From: Actinotalea alkalitolerans
Lineage (GTDB): Bacteria > Actinomycetota > Actinomycetes > Actinomycetales > Cellulomonadaceae
Assembly: GCF_023369855.1 (NCBI RefSeq)
Contig: NZ_JAMBPP010000001.1
Location: 186,001-250,000, forward strand
Reading direction: 5' to 3'
Length of the DNA stretch: 64,000 nt
The notes below the pieces were generated by a model, which searched no databases, had not been told where the DNA came from, and worked only from the letters and a program-made list of their open reading frames with translations. Of the stretch, positions 28,899 through 37,069 are shown piece by piece. The first letter of the stretch is position 1. The number at the start of each line of letters is the position of its first letter. The translations under genes and the position numbers were made by a program.

Positions 28899-29509
28899 GC
28901 GCGGAGAACGATCCGCGCCGTGAGCGCCCGGACCGCTACCGGGCGGCCGACACCCCGGCCCGGCTGACCGTCCCGCCGCTGAACCTGCTCATGGTCGACG
29001 GGGCCGGCGACCCGAGGTCGACCCAGGCGTACACCGAGGCTGTCGGCACGCTCTACGCGGTGAGCTACGGCGTCCGCGCACACGTCAAGGAGGCCGGAGG
29101 GACGCCGTGGACCGTCATGCCGCTCGAGGGTCTGTGGTGGGCGCTCGACATGGCCGGCTTCAGCACCGACCGCCGCGAGGACTGGCTCTGGACGATGATG
29201 ATCGCCCAGCCGGCGGTGGTGACCGCCGAGATGGTCGAGGCGGCGCTGTCCGCCGCGGCGACCAAGGGTCGGGCGCCGGCGGCTGACCGGCTCCGGTTCG
29301 AGGCGTTCGACGAGGGCGACGCCGTCCAGGTCATGCACCACGGGCCCTACGAGACGGAGGGACCCACCATCGCCGCCCTCCACTCCTCCATCACGGAGCA
29401 GGGCCTGGTCCTGCGGGGCAAGCACCACGAGATCTACCTCAACGACCCGCGTCGGGTGGCACCCGCAGCGGTGCGGACGATCCTGCGCCAGCCGGTCGCC
29501 GCACACTGA
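28895..29509 (+). CDS. GyrI-like small-molecule-binding protein
   Basis: The product is 204 residues and is a free-standing GyrI-like domain (LTVPPLNLLMVDGAGDPRST, a middle LEGLWWALDMAGFS, then AVQVMHHGPYETEGPTIAALH and HHEIYLNDPRRVAP). It is coupled to the MerR regulator by an ATGA overlap. Free-standing members bind or hydrolyse xenobiotics in some cases. Here it may titrate or destroy the ligand sensed by its neighbour, which is inference. Confidence 0.88.
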   Translation: MSAENDPRRERPDRYRAADTPARLTVPPLNLLMVDGAGDPRSTQAYTEAVGTLYAVSYGVRAHVKEAGGTPWTVMPLEGLWWALDMAGFSTDRREDWLWTMMIAQPAVVTAEMVEAALSAAATKGRAPAADRLRFEAFDEGDAVQVMHHGPYETEGPTIAALHSSITEQGLVLRGKHHEIYLNDPRRVAPAAVRTILRQPVAAH

Positions 29510-29574
29510 GGTCGGCGCCGGCGTCCCACCACGAGGGGCGCCGGCGAGCCCGGCGGTCTGCACCGACCGGCCCG

Positions 29575-30303
29575 TCAGGGCAGGGCGAGGGAGGTGGCGA
29601 GGAGGCCCACGACCACGTACCCCGCCACCGCGGTCCCGGCCTGCACCCGTGGCGGCACCCGCGCACCGAGCAGCGAACCGGTCGCGGCGAGCCCGAGCTG
29701 CCAGGCGGCCGACGCCAGGCCGATGCCGACGACGAACGCGACCCGGTCGGTGGGCCCGGCCAGCCGGTCGCCCAGACCCGCCGCGACGACGGTGAAGTAG
29801 ACGACCGTCATCGGATTGACCGCGGTCAGGACCACGAACCGGACCAGGGTTCGCCCGGCCCCCGCCCCGAGATCGGCCTTTCCGTCGCTATCCGCAGCGG
29901 GCAAGCGACGGAAAGGCCGATCTGGACGAGGCGCCGAGCCGGGAGGTCGGTGTCGGCCGAGCGGCATGGTCGCCAGCGCGGTCGAGGGCGCGGTCGAGGG
30001 CGTCGGGCTGCGCAGGGCGCGGGAGAGGCCTGTGACCGCGACCCCGGCGAGCACCGCGGCGCCGATGAGCTCGACCTGGCGGTCGTGCCCCGCCAGGAGC
30101 GTGGAGACCGCCGTGCCCGCGAGCACCGCCACGACCGCGTAGGTGAGGTCGACCAGCGCAGCACCGAGCCCGCCGGCGGCGGCCGGACGCCAGCCGTGCG
30201 TCATCCCGGTCTGCAGCAGGAGCACCCCGATCGCGCCGAGCGGCACGGCGACACCCAGCCCGACGGCGACGCCCAGACCCAGGGCGGTGAGCAGCTCGAT
30301 CAT
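29575..30303 (-). CDS. LysE-family amino acid exporter with in-frame repeat insertion
   Basis: The product is 242 residues with about six helices. The family landmarks are VAVPLGAIGVLLLQTGMTHGWRPA at the N-terminus and RFVVLTAVNPMTVVYFTVVAAGLG in the fourth helix region with the conserved Asn-Pro. LysE/RhtB relatives are about 200-215 residues. The excess lies in the central cytoplasmic loop (about 105-150), which contains an Arg/Pro/Asp-rich stretch encoded by a 54-bp palindromic repeat at 29870-29923. It is divergent from an Lrp-family regulator with 79 bases between them, so it probably exports an amino acid under Lrp control. Confidence 0.88.
   Translation of the reverse strand: MIELLTALGLGVAVGLGVAVPLGAIGVLLLQTGMTHGWRPAAAGGLGAALVDLTYAVVAVLAGTAVSTLLAGHDRQVELIGAAVLAGVAVTGLSRALRSPTPSTAPSTALATMPLGRHRPPGSAPRPDRPFRRLPAADSDGKADLGAGAGRTLVRFVVLTAVNPMTVVYFTVVAAGLGDRLAGPTDRVAFVVGIGLASAAWQLGLAATGSLLGARVPPRVQAGTAVAGYVVVGLLATSLALP
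29870..29923. repeat. palindromic repeat, copy 1, in frame inside the LysE gene
   Basis: Perfect 20-base arms (29870-29889 and 29904-29923) enclose a 14-base loop that contains the smaller palindrome CCGCAGCGG. Arms and loop recur at 30932-30975. In the coding strand it reads DRPFRRLPAADSDGKADL, with no stop and no frame change. Confidence 0.85.
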
Positions 30304-30382
30304 GCGCGGGAGTGTGCTCCGGCCGGACCGCCACGTCGAGAGGATCCTGTGGATCTCACTGCTCTTCTGCGATGATCGCGGT

Positions 30383-30844
30383 GTGGACCCCACAGACAGA
30401 GAGATCCTCCGCGAACTGACCGCCGACGCCCGCGTCACCTTCCGTGACCTCGGCGCACGGGTGGGACTGTCGGCCAACGCCGTCGCGGCGCGCGTCCGTC
30501 GGCTGCAGCACGACGGCGTGATCGCGCGCTTCACCGTCGAGCTCGGCCCGGGCGCCGTCGGGCAGGGTCCAGCAGGCGGGCTCCCCAACGCCGGCGCGGG
30601 GCTCGAGCTGTACCTGGACGTGCGCCTCAAGGAGGGGGTCACCTGCGACGACTTCGCCCGGCAGCAGTCGGACTTCCGCGAGATCCTCGACGCCGTCCAC
30701 CTGACCGGCCCGTACGACTTCCTGGTCCGGGCCGTCGTCCCCGACGCCGCCGCCCTCGACCACCTCGTGCGCAGGCTCAAGACCGAGGCCGGCGTCGCCC
30801 AGACCTCGACCCGCCTCGCCATGCGCCCCCCCGCAACCCGCTGA
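30383..30844 (+). CDS. Lrp/AsnC-family transcriptional regulator
   Basis: The product is 153 residues. The GTG start gives DPTDREILRELTADARVTFRDL, the canonical AsnC winged helix, with recognition helix GLSANAVAARVRRLQHDGVI. A C-terminal RAM ligand-binding domain (about 75-145) follows with DVRLKEGVTCDDFARQQ and LTGPYDFLVRAVVPD. It is divergent from the LysE exporter, the arrangement of LysG/LysE and Lrp/BrnFE-type pairs. The effector is presumably an amino acid. Confidence 0.92.
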   Translation: MDPTDREILRELTADARVTFRDLGARVGLSANAVAARVRRLQHDGVIARFTVELGPGAVGQGPAGGLPNAGAGLELYLDVRLKEGVTCDDFARQQSDFREILDAVHLTGPYDFLVRAVVPDAAALDHLVRRLKTEAGVAQTSTRLAMRPPATR

Positions 30845-30856
30845 CCCGCGCGCCCA

Positions 30857-30890
30857 CACCCGCACCCCGCACCCACCCGCACCCCGCACC
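30857..30890 (+). repeat. 17-bp C-rich tandem repeat
   Basis: Two exact copies of CACCCGCACCCCGCACC (30857-30873 and 30874-30890) are followed by a degenerate third. The tract follows the Lrp stop codon. It is simple-sequence DNA with no coding role that I can see. Confidence 0.8.
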
Positions 30891-30931
30891 CGCTCGCACC
30901 CCGCCCGCCCCCACCCTCGCCGGCCGACATC

Positions 30932-30975
30932 GGGCCTTCCGTCGCTTTCCGCAGCGGGTAAGCGACGGAAAGCCC
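30932..30975. repeat. palindromic repeat, copy 2, intergenic
   Basis: 15-base arms (30932-30946 and 30961-30975, one mismatch) surround a 14-base loop TTCCGCAGCGGGTA that matches copy 1 at 12 of 14 positions. The orientation is the same as copy 1. It lies in the 511-bp gap between the Lrp and metQ genes and may also serve as a terminator for the Lrp gene. Confidence 0.8.
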
Positions 30976-31080
30976 CCTCTCGGCGGCGGGGGCTTGCGTG
31001 CGCGGACACGTGGGACGTGCTGGCGGGATCGCGTGCTACTTTGCCGATGTCATCCGCCCAGTAGGGATTTGGAGCATCAC

Positions 31081-31179
31081 GTGAACCACCCCGTGGTCAT
31101 CGAGCGACGCGCACGCTTCATGTGCGCCATGCCTGGTGCCTCCCGCGGGGTCATGTGCATGTCCGACGACCAGCGCTGA
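31081..31179 (+). CDS. Met/Cys-rich leader peptide before metQNI
   Basis: The ORF codes for 32 residues and starts with GTG. GGAG lies 6 bases upstream. The peptide contains RFMCAMPGASRGVMCMSDDQ, that is four Met and two Cys codons in two MC clusters. Its stop is 176 bases before metQ. Peptides rich in the regulated amino acid in front of transport or synthesis operons act as ribosome-mediated attenuators, and actinobacteria use such leaders for sulfur amino acid genes. Here stalling at Met or Cys codons could switch metQNI. The terminator and antiterminator folds were not resolved by eye. Confidence 0.6.
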   Translation: MNHPVVIERRARFMCAMPGASRGVMCMSDDQR

Positions 31180-31355
31180 GACCTCTCACCACTCTCACGC
31201 TTCCCGGTCCCCGGCGGACCCCCTGACGTCACACCCCCTGGCTCCTGCGTGGGCCCCTGGGTACCGGTGTGCCGCGAGCAGCGAACCGCCGCCGGGAACC
31301 CCTGGCCACCCGGCACCCTCGCACCTCCCGTGCACCCACCTGGAAAGGCACCACC

Positions 31356-32264
31356 ATGAAGCGCACCCTGACGCCCCTGCTCGCAGGGATCACCCTCGTC
31401 GCGACCCTCGCGGCCTGCGGGGGCGGTGACACCGCCGCTGCCCCGACGCAGGAGGCCAGCGTCGAGAACCCCGTCGAGGTCACCGTCGGCGTCACCGACC
31501 AGAGCCACGACTACTGGCGCACCTTCGAGGAGCTGGCCGCGGAGGCCGGCATCGAGGTCGAGCTGGTCAACTTCACCGACTACAACCAGCCGAACCCGAT
31601 CACCAGCCGCTCCGAGCTGGACCTCAACCAGTTCCAGCACCTGCTGTACCTGGCCAACTACAACGTCTCGGCGAACGACGACCTGGTGCCGATCGGTTCG
31701 ACGGCGATCTACCAGCTGGGCCTGTACACCGAGAAGGACTACACGACGCCCGACGACATCCCCGACGGCGCCGAGATCGCCATCCCCAACGACGTCGTCA
31801 ACCAGGCCCGGGCCCTGCTCGTGCTCCAGTCCGCAGGCCTGATCAGCCTGGCCGACGGCGGCAACGCCTTCTCGACGCCGGCCGAGATCGACGCCGACGC
31901 CTCACGGGTCACCGTGGTGCCGGTCGACGCGAACCAGACCACCGTCCAGCTGCGGAGCCTGGACGCGGCGGTCATCAACAACAACTTCGCGGCCGACGCC
32001 GGGATCGACCCGACCACGGCGATCTACTCCGACCTCGAGGACACCAGCACCGCACGCCCGTACCTGAACATCTGGGTGACCCGGGCCGAGGACGCCGACA
32101 ACCCGGTCTACAACCAGCTCGTGGAGATCTACCACTCCGACGAGGTCATCTCGCAGCTCATCGAGCAGAACGGTGGCACGGCCGTCTCGGAGGACATCGA
32201 CGCGGCCGAGCTGCAGGCAGACCTCGCCGAGCTCCAGGAGCTCGTCAGCAGCTCGCAGGGCTGA
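31356..32264 (+). CDS. metQ: methionine ABC transporter substrate-binding lipoprotein
   Basis: The product is 302 residues. GGAAAGG lies 8 bases before ATG 31356. The lipobox LAAC gives Cys at about residue 21. The NLPA/MetQ fold is clear: VTVGVTDQSHDYWRTFEELA, VELVNFTDYNQPNP, LDLNQFQHLLYLANYN, then AIPNDVVNQARALLVLQSAG and AAVINNNFAADAGIDPTTAIY. It captures methionine (family knowledge) for MetNI, which follow. It differs from typical MetQ in having DQSHDYW at the first strand. Confidence 0.94.
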   Translation: MKRTLTPLLAGITLVATLAACGGGDTAAAPTQEASVENPVEVTVGVTDQSHDYWRTFEELAAEAGIEVELVNFTDYNQPNPITSRSELDLNQFQHLLYLANYNVSANDDLVPIGSTAIYQLGLYTEKDYTTPDDIPDGAEIAIPNDVVNQARALLVLQSAGLISLADGGNAFSTPAEIDADASRVTVVPVDANQTTVQLRSLDAAVINNNFAADAGIDPTTAIYSDLEDTSTARPYLNIWVTRAEDADNPVYNQLVEIYHSDEVISQLIEQNGGTAVSEDIDAAELQADLAELQELVSSSQG

Positions 32265-32270
32265 CCACCT

Positions 32271-32304
32271 CGCCGGGCGGGGCGGCGCCACGCCCCGCCC
32301 GGCG
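32271..32304 (+). terminator. intra-operon hairpin after metQ
   Basis: A perfect 13-bp GC stem (32271-32283 with 32292-32304, 8-base loop) starts 6 bases after the metQ stop and lies about 70 bases before metN. It could be a partial terminator or a 3'-end stabiliser that keeps metQ mRNA more abundant than metNI. Confidence 0.55.
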
Positions 32305-32375
32305 GACCGGTCCCGGACCACCGGGCACCGGCGACCAGGGCGCCCCGGCGTCACGACGAGGACAAGGACCGACCC

Positions 32376-33431
32376 ATGACTGCGATGGTCACTCTCCGCG
32401 ACGTCTCCAAGACCTTCACCGGCTCCTCAGGCCCCGTGCACGCCGTCGACGGCGTCACCTTGGACGTCGAGCGGGGTGACGTCTTCGGGATCATCGGCTA
32501 CTCCGGTGCGGGCAAGAGCACCCTCGTCCGGCTGATCAACGGGCTCGAACGCGTCACCGGCGGGCAGGTCCTCATCGACGGCCAGGACGTCACCGACCAC
32601 TCCGAGCGCCAGCTGCGCTCGGTCCGGGTGGGCATCGGCTTCATCTTCCAGCAGTTCAACCTGCTCAACTCGCGGACCGTCGCGGGCAACGTGGGCTACC
32701 CGCTGCGGGTCGCCGGATGGCCCAAGGAGCGCCGCGAGGCGCGGGTCGCCGAGCTGCTGGAGTTCGTCGGCCTGGTCGACAAGGCCCGGCAGTACCCCGA
32801 CCAGCTCTCGGGCGGTCAGAAGCAACGGGTCGGCATCGCCCGTGCCCTGGCCACCTCGCCGCAGCTGCTGCTCGCCGACGAGGCGACCAGCGCGCTGGAC
32901 CCCGAGACCACCAAGGACGTGCTGGACCTGCTGCGCCGGGTCAACCTCGAGCTCGGGGTGACCGTCGTGGTGATCACCCACGAGATGTCGGTGGTCTCCT
33001 ACCTGTGCAACAAGGTCGCGGTGATGGAGAACGGCAAGGTCGCCGAGCAGGGCTCGGTCTACGACATCTTCTCGGCCCCCCAGCAGGAGGTGACCCGCCG
33101 GTTCATCACCAGCGCCCTGCACGACCGCCCCCGCCCGGACGTCCTGGAGCGGCTGCGCGAGCGCCACCCGGGGCGCATCGTCACCGTCAGCGTCCGTGAG
33201 GAGGCCGGCTCGGGCACCCTGCTGACCCAGCAGCTGCGGGCCCACGGCGTGGACGGATCGATCGTCTACGGCGGGATCACCGAGGTCGACTCGCGCCCCC
33301 TCGGGTCGCTGACCCTCGAGCTGGTCGGTGACGACACGAGCATCGATGCCCTGATCGCCGACCTGCGGGTACGGACCGACGTCGAGGAGCACGTGCGACC
33401 AGCGGCGAGCGGCGAGGGGAGGTCACGATGA
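32376..33431 (+). CDS. metN: methionine ABC transporter ATP-binding protein
   Basis: The product is 351 residues. Walker [10 protein letters not shown] (about residue 44), Q-loop [14 protein letters not shown], signature [15 protein letters not shown] (about 145), Walker [14 protein letters not shown] (about 168) and the switch His in ITHEMSVV are all intact. The C-terminal NIL domain (about 270-345) binds methionine and shuts down transport in relatives. AGGA lies 7 bases before the ATG; an in-frame ATG 9 bases later is possible. It overlaps metI by 4 bases. Confidence 0.95.
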   Translation: MTAMVTLRDVSKTFTGSSGPVHAVDGVTLDVERGDVFGIIGYSGAGKSTLVRLINGLERVTGGQVLIDGQDVTDHSERQLRSVRVGIGFIFQQFNLLNSRTVAGNVGYPLRVAGWPKERREARVAELLEFVGLVDKARQYPDQLSGGQKQRVGIARALATSPQLLLADEATSALDPETTKDVLDLLRRVNLELGVTVVVITHEMSVVSYLCNKVAVMENGKVAEQGSVYDIFSAPQQEVTRRFITSALHDRPRPDVLERLRERHPGRIVTVSVREEAGSGTLLTQQLRAHGVDGSIVYGGITEVDSRPLGSLTLELVGDDTSIDALIADLRVRTDVEEHVRPAASGEGRSR

Positions 33432-34090
33432 ACTCCGGGAGCGCGAGCCTGTGGCCCACCTTCCTCCAGGCGATCGTCGAGACGCTGCAGATGGTCTCGG
33501 TGACCCTCCTGGTCGGCGGGTTCGCCGGCCTGGTGATCGGCATCCTGCTCTACACCACGCGCGCCGGGAACCTGCTGGCCAACCGCCCGGTCTTCACCGC
33601 GCTGAACGTGCTGGTGAACACGGTGCGACCCATCCCCTTCATCATCTTCATCACCGCGATCCAGCCGCTCACGGTCGAGGTGACCGGGACGAGCTACGGC
33701 ACCGAGGCGGTCATCTTCCCGATGGCGATCATGGCGACCTTCGGGACGTCACGGATCGTCGAGCAGAACCTGGTGGCCCTGGACCCCGGTGTGATCGAGG
33801 CCGCCCGGGCGATGGGCGCCGGTCCGCTGCGGATCATCCTCACGGTGATCATCCCCGAGGCCCTCGGGCCGTTGGTGCTGGGCTACACGTTCCTGTTCGT
33901 GGCGATCACCGACATGTCCGCGATGGCCGGTGCGGTCGCGGGCGGGGGGCTGGGCGACTTCGCGCTGCAGTACGGCTACCAGCGGTTCAACCCGGTGGTC
34001 ACCTGGTTCACCCTCGGGGTGATCGTGGTCATCGTGCAGCTGGGTCAGGTGCTGGGGAACTGGCTGGCCCGGCGGGTCATGCGCCGCTGA
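33428..34090 (+). CDS. metI: methionine ABC transporter permease
   Basis: The product is 220 residues with five helices and the BPD-type permease loop EAARAMGAGPLRIILTVIIP (about 121-140) that docks on MetN. The N-terminal helix contains LQMVSVTLLVGGFAGLVIG, and NTVRPIPFIIFITAIQPLT and GLGDFALQYGYQRFNPVV are typical MetI motifs. Length and topology fit the family. ATGA overlap with metN. Confidence 0.95.
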   Translation: MNSGSASLWPTFLQAIVETLQMVSVTLLVGGFAGLVIGILLYTTRAGNLLANRPVFTALNVLVNTVRPIPFIIFITAIQPLTVEVTGTSYGTEAVIFPMAIMATFGTSRIVEQNLVALDPGVIEAARAMGAGPLRIILTVIIPEALGPLVLGYTFLFVAITDMSAMAGAVAGGGLGDFALQYGYQRFNPVVTWFTLGVIVVIVQLGQVLGNWLARRVMRR

Positions 34091-34126
34091 GGGTCGTGCG
34101 CCGCTGACGGTCACGCAGCTGACGGG

Positions 34127-35515
34127 TCAGATCTTCTTGCCGGGGTTGAGGATCCCGGTGGGGTCGAAGACGGCCTTGAGGCCGCGCTGCAGCTCGCGCA
34201 CCGTGGGGCCGAGCTCGGCGTCCAGCGCGCCCTGCTTCTCCAGGCCGATGCCGTGCTCACCGGTGACCGTGCCGCCGAGCTCGAGGGCCAGACCCAGGAT
34301 GCTCTCGTGCGCGCGGTGGGCCAGCTCGACCTGGACCGGGTCGAGCGGGTCGTAGGCGATCGCGGGGTGCAGGTTCCCGTCACCGACGTGACCCCCGGTG
34401 CCGATCGGCAGGCCGATGCGGCCGGACAGCTCCTCGAGCCGGTCGAGCAGCTCGGGCAGGCGGCTGCGGGGGACGGACACGTCCTCGTTGATGCTGCCGC
34501 CGCGGATCGCGCGCATCGCGGCGTGGAACGACCGCCGGGCCCGCAGCAGCGCCTCGAGGGCCACGGCGTCGGTCGCGACGTCCACGGTCAGCGCGCCGTG
34601 TTCGTGGGCGATGCGCTGGTAGGCGGCGACGTCGGCTGCGCCCTGCTCGTGCTCGTCGGTCAGCACGAGCAGCATCGCGCGGGCCCCCACGGGCAGACCG
34701 GCATGGGGGTCGTGGGCGACGATGGCCGCCAGCACGACCTGGTCGAGCAGCTCCAGGGTGCTGGGCCGGTGCGGGCCCGCGATGATCTCGTTCGAGGCGA
34801 GCAGGGCGTCGCGGACCGTGGGGAAGGTCGCGCAGATCCCCTGGTTCTCCCCCGGCGCTGCGAGCAGACCGAGCGTCACCTCGGTCACGATGGCCAGGGT
34901 CCCCTCCGAGCCGACGACCAGCCCGGTGAGGTCGTAGCCGGCCACGGCCTTGACGGTGGGTGTGCTGGTGCGGACCACCCGTCCGTCGGCGAGCACCACC
35001 TCGAGGGTGCGGACGAAGTCGCGGGTCACCCCGTACTTGACGCAGCGCATGCCGCCCGCGTTGGTGGCGACGTTCCCGCCGATCGTGCTCCAGGAGTCCG
35101 AGGCGGGGTCGGGCGGGTAGAACAGGCCCTGCGCGGCGACGGCGACGGCCAGGTCCCGGGTGACCACCCCGGGCTGCACCACGGCGACCTGGTCGACCGG
35201 GTCGATCCGCAGGACGGCGGCCATCCGGTCGAAGACCATGAGCAGCGCGCCGTCGACGGCGTTCGCGCCGCCTGCCAGGCCGCTGAGCGCGCCCTGCGGC
35301 ACGATCGGCACCCCGTGGCGGTGCGCGATGCGCGCCACGGCCTGCACCTCGATCGTCGATGAGGGGTGGACGACGGCGAGCGGGACGCCCGTCGGGCCGG
35401 TCGCCGAGGCGTCCTGCGCGCGGGCGAGCAGCCGATCGGGGTGGGTGACGACGGCGTCGGCCGGGAGCGCGGCGCGCAGCTCGTCCAGGGTGGTCGTCGG
35501 GGCGGGGTGGGTCAC
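34127..35515 (-). CDS. FAD-linked oxidase, glycolate/lactate oxidase GlcD-like
   Basis: The product is 462 residues, with a GTG start. The PCMH-type FAD domain shows VVPQGALSGLAGGANAVDG (FAD pyrophosphate loop, about 70-90), PPDPASDSWSTIGGNVATNAGG and GYDLTGLVVGSEGTLAIVTE. The C-terminal FAD-oxidase domain has GTGGHVGDGNLHPAIAYDP (His-rich substrate site) and the terminal GEHGIGLEKQ and LNPGKKI. GlcD and D-lactate dehydrogenase members oxidise 2-hydroxy acids; the substrate here is open. It lies convergent to metI and behind a strong terminator of the ABC pair upstream. Confidence 0.93.
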   Translation of the reverse strand: MTHPAPTTTLDELRAALPADAVVTHPDRLLARAQDASATGPTGVPLAVVHPSSTIEVQAVARIAHRHGVPIVPQGALSGLAGGANAVDGALLMVFDRMAAVLRIDPVDQVAVVQPGVVTRDLAVAVAAQGLFYPPDPASDSWSTIGGNVATNAGGMRCVKYGVTRDFVRTLEVVLADGRVVRTSTPTVKAVAGYDLTGLVVGSEGTLAIVTEVTLGLLAAPGENQGICATFPTVRDALLASNEIIAGPHRPSTLELLDQVVLAAIVAHDPHAGLPVGARAMLLVLTDEHEQGAADVAAYQRIAHEHGALTVDVATDAVALEALLRARRSFHAAMRAIRGGSINEDVSVPRSRLPELLDRLEELSGRIGLPIGTGGHVGDGNLHPAIAYDPLDPVQVELAHRAHESILGLALELGGTVTGEHGIGLEKQGALDAELGPTVRELQRGLKAVFDPTGILNPGKKI

Positions 35516-35625
35516 GGGAGCCTCGCAGGGTCGGGAGTCAGGTCCTGCCCGGGGGCCGGTGCTGTGCCCGGGGGCCGGTGCCGCACGGATGGGGCACCGA
35601 CCAGGTGCCGACCGTATCCCCGTCG

Positions 35626-35663
35626 TGCCGGGACCTGGTGGGACGTCTCACCAGGTCCCGGCA
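35626..35663 (-). terminator. strong terminator after the LolC-like permease gene
   Basis: 15-base perfect arms (35626-35640 and 35649-35663) enclose an 8-base loop just downstream of the permease stop (minus strand). The gap also holds two exact copies of a 19-base unit (starting TGCCCGGGGGCC at about 35546 and 35565). Confidence 0.7.
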
Positions 35664-35677
35664 GGACGCTGCGCGGC

Positions 35678-37069
35678 TCAGTCCGGGCGCACGACCGTGT
35701 CGGCCAGCACCGAGCGCAGCAGGGGCCGGCTGGCCTCGGTCGCACCGATCACGAGGAGGCCGCCCACCAGCAGGCACCCGGCGAGCGCGATCAGCCCGGT
35801 GAGGTCGGTGGCGGTCGCCAGACCCAGGATCGGCACCACGAAGAGCAGCGCGGCCGCGGCCGAGGTCCCGGCGACGAACACCAGCGGGGCGATCACCTCG
35901 TGACGGCGGACGGCGTCGAACAGCTCGACCGGGACCCCCGCGAGCTGCTGCAGGGCGTACTCGCGCCGGCGGTCCAGCACGCTCGCCGCCTGCATGATCC
36001 CCGCCGAGGTCGCCGCGAGGATGAACGCGATGCCCAGTGTCAGGAGCGCGCCGGTTAGGACGTCCTGCCACAGCAGCCGGCCCACCGGGTCGTTCTGCAT
36101 GCCGTCGTCGGCCAGCATCGTGGGGACCACCGAGAGGATCCCGGCGACGAAGCTCGCGAGCCCCAGCCCACCGACCACGCGCCACGCACCTCGCGGGTCG
36201 TCGAGCAGCCGGCGGGCGGCCAGCAGCCGCGCGGGGGTTCTCGCGCGTCGGGCCATGACCCGCGCGAGCAGCCCGATGGTCCACGGTCCGAGCAGGTTGA
36301 GGGCCAGGAAGACCATCGCGAGCAGACCGAGCAGGATCACCAGGAAGACGGCGCCGTCGATCCCGCCGCCGACCTGCGCGACCACACCGACCGCACCCAG
36401 CGCGACCACCACGACCAGGGCGCGCACCCAGTGCATCGCGGGTGGTGACTGGCGGCGGGCGACGCCGAGCGGGGACACCACGACCCGCCGCAGCGAGACC
36501 GCCCCGCTCACCGCGGCGACAGCCGGCACCACGACGAGGGCCGCGAGCAGCGGACCTGGCCCGACCCACAGCTCGCCCACGCCGAGGCGCTGACCCTGGA
36601 AGGTGAGCCCCGTCCAGACCGGCAGCAGCGCGAGGTAGCCCACCACGCCCAGCGCGGCACCGAGCAGGCCCTGCCGCGCGGTCTCGACCAGGGTCAGACC
36701 CACCACCTCGCGCGGGGTGACCCCGAGCAGGCGCAGCGTGGACAGGCGGGCGTCCCGTTGGGCGACACCCAGCCGGGCGGCGGCCCCACCGAGGGACAGC
36801 AGCGGGACGCACAGCAGCACCACGGCGACCCAGGCGAGGATCACGTAGGTGCCGGCGTCATCCCCGCCGAGGGGGGCGGGAGGGTCCTCGGCACGCTCCA
36901 TGAACGCCATCAGCCCGCCGATCACGCTGAGGGTCAGGGCGGTCGCGATGGCGAAGGCCAGGACGGCCAGCGCCGTCGTCGTGACCTGCGCGCGGCCGCC
37001 CCTGCCGTCCGTGCCGCGCAGCAGGGAGGCGCCCGGGCGGGCCCAGGTCAGGGCCAGGACGGCCCTCAT
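35678..37069 (-). CDS. FtsX-type ABC permease (MacB/LolC-like)
   Basis: The product is 463 residues. Two FtsX-type modules are visible: helices around AVLAFAIATALTLSVIGGLMA and YVILAWVAVVLLCVPLLSLG with the cytoplasmic AQRDARLSTLRLLGVTPREV, and a second set with LDRRREYALQQLAGVPVELF (about 375). About eight to ten membrane helices in all. The ATG overlaps the ATPase stop. No large periplasmic domain is present, so this is a BceB/LolC-like subgroup of unknown substrate. Confidence 0.88.
   Translation of the reverse strand: MRAVLALTWARPGASLLRGTDGRGGRAQVTTTALAVLAFAIATALTLSVIGGLMAFMERAEDPPAPLGGDDAGTYVILAWVAVVLLCVPLLSLGGAAARLGVAQRDARLSTLRLLGVTPREVVGLTLVETARQGLLGAALGVVGYLALLPVWTGLTFQGQRLGVGELWVGPGPLLAALVVVPAVAAVSGAVSLRRVVVSPLGVARRQSPPAMHWVRALVVVVALGAVGVVAQVGGGIDGAVFLVILLGLLAMVFLALNLLGPWTIGLLARVMARRARTPARLLAARRLLDDPRGAWRVVGGLGLASFVAGILSVVPTMLADDGMQNDPVGRLLWQDVLTGALLTLGIAFILAATSAGIMQAASVLDRRREYALQQLAGVPVELFDAVRRHEVIAPLVFVAGTSAAAALLFVVPILGLATATDLTGLIALAGCLLVGGLLVIGATEASRPLLRSVLADTVVRPD

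Noticed and set aside
31180-31355. SAM riboswitch in the metQ leader
   Set aside because: I looked for the conserved cores of SAM-I/IV and SAM-II types and did not see them. Only short hairpins such as GGTCC/GGACC are present.
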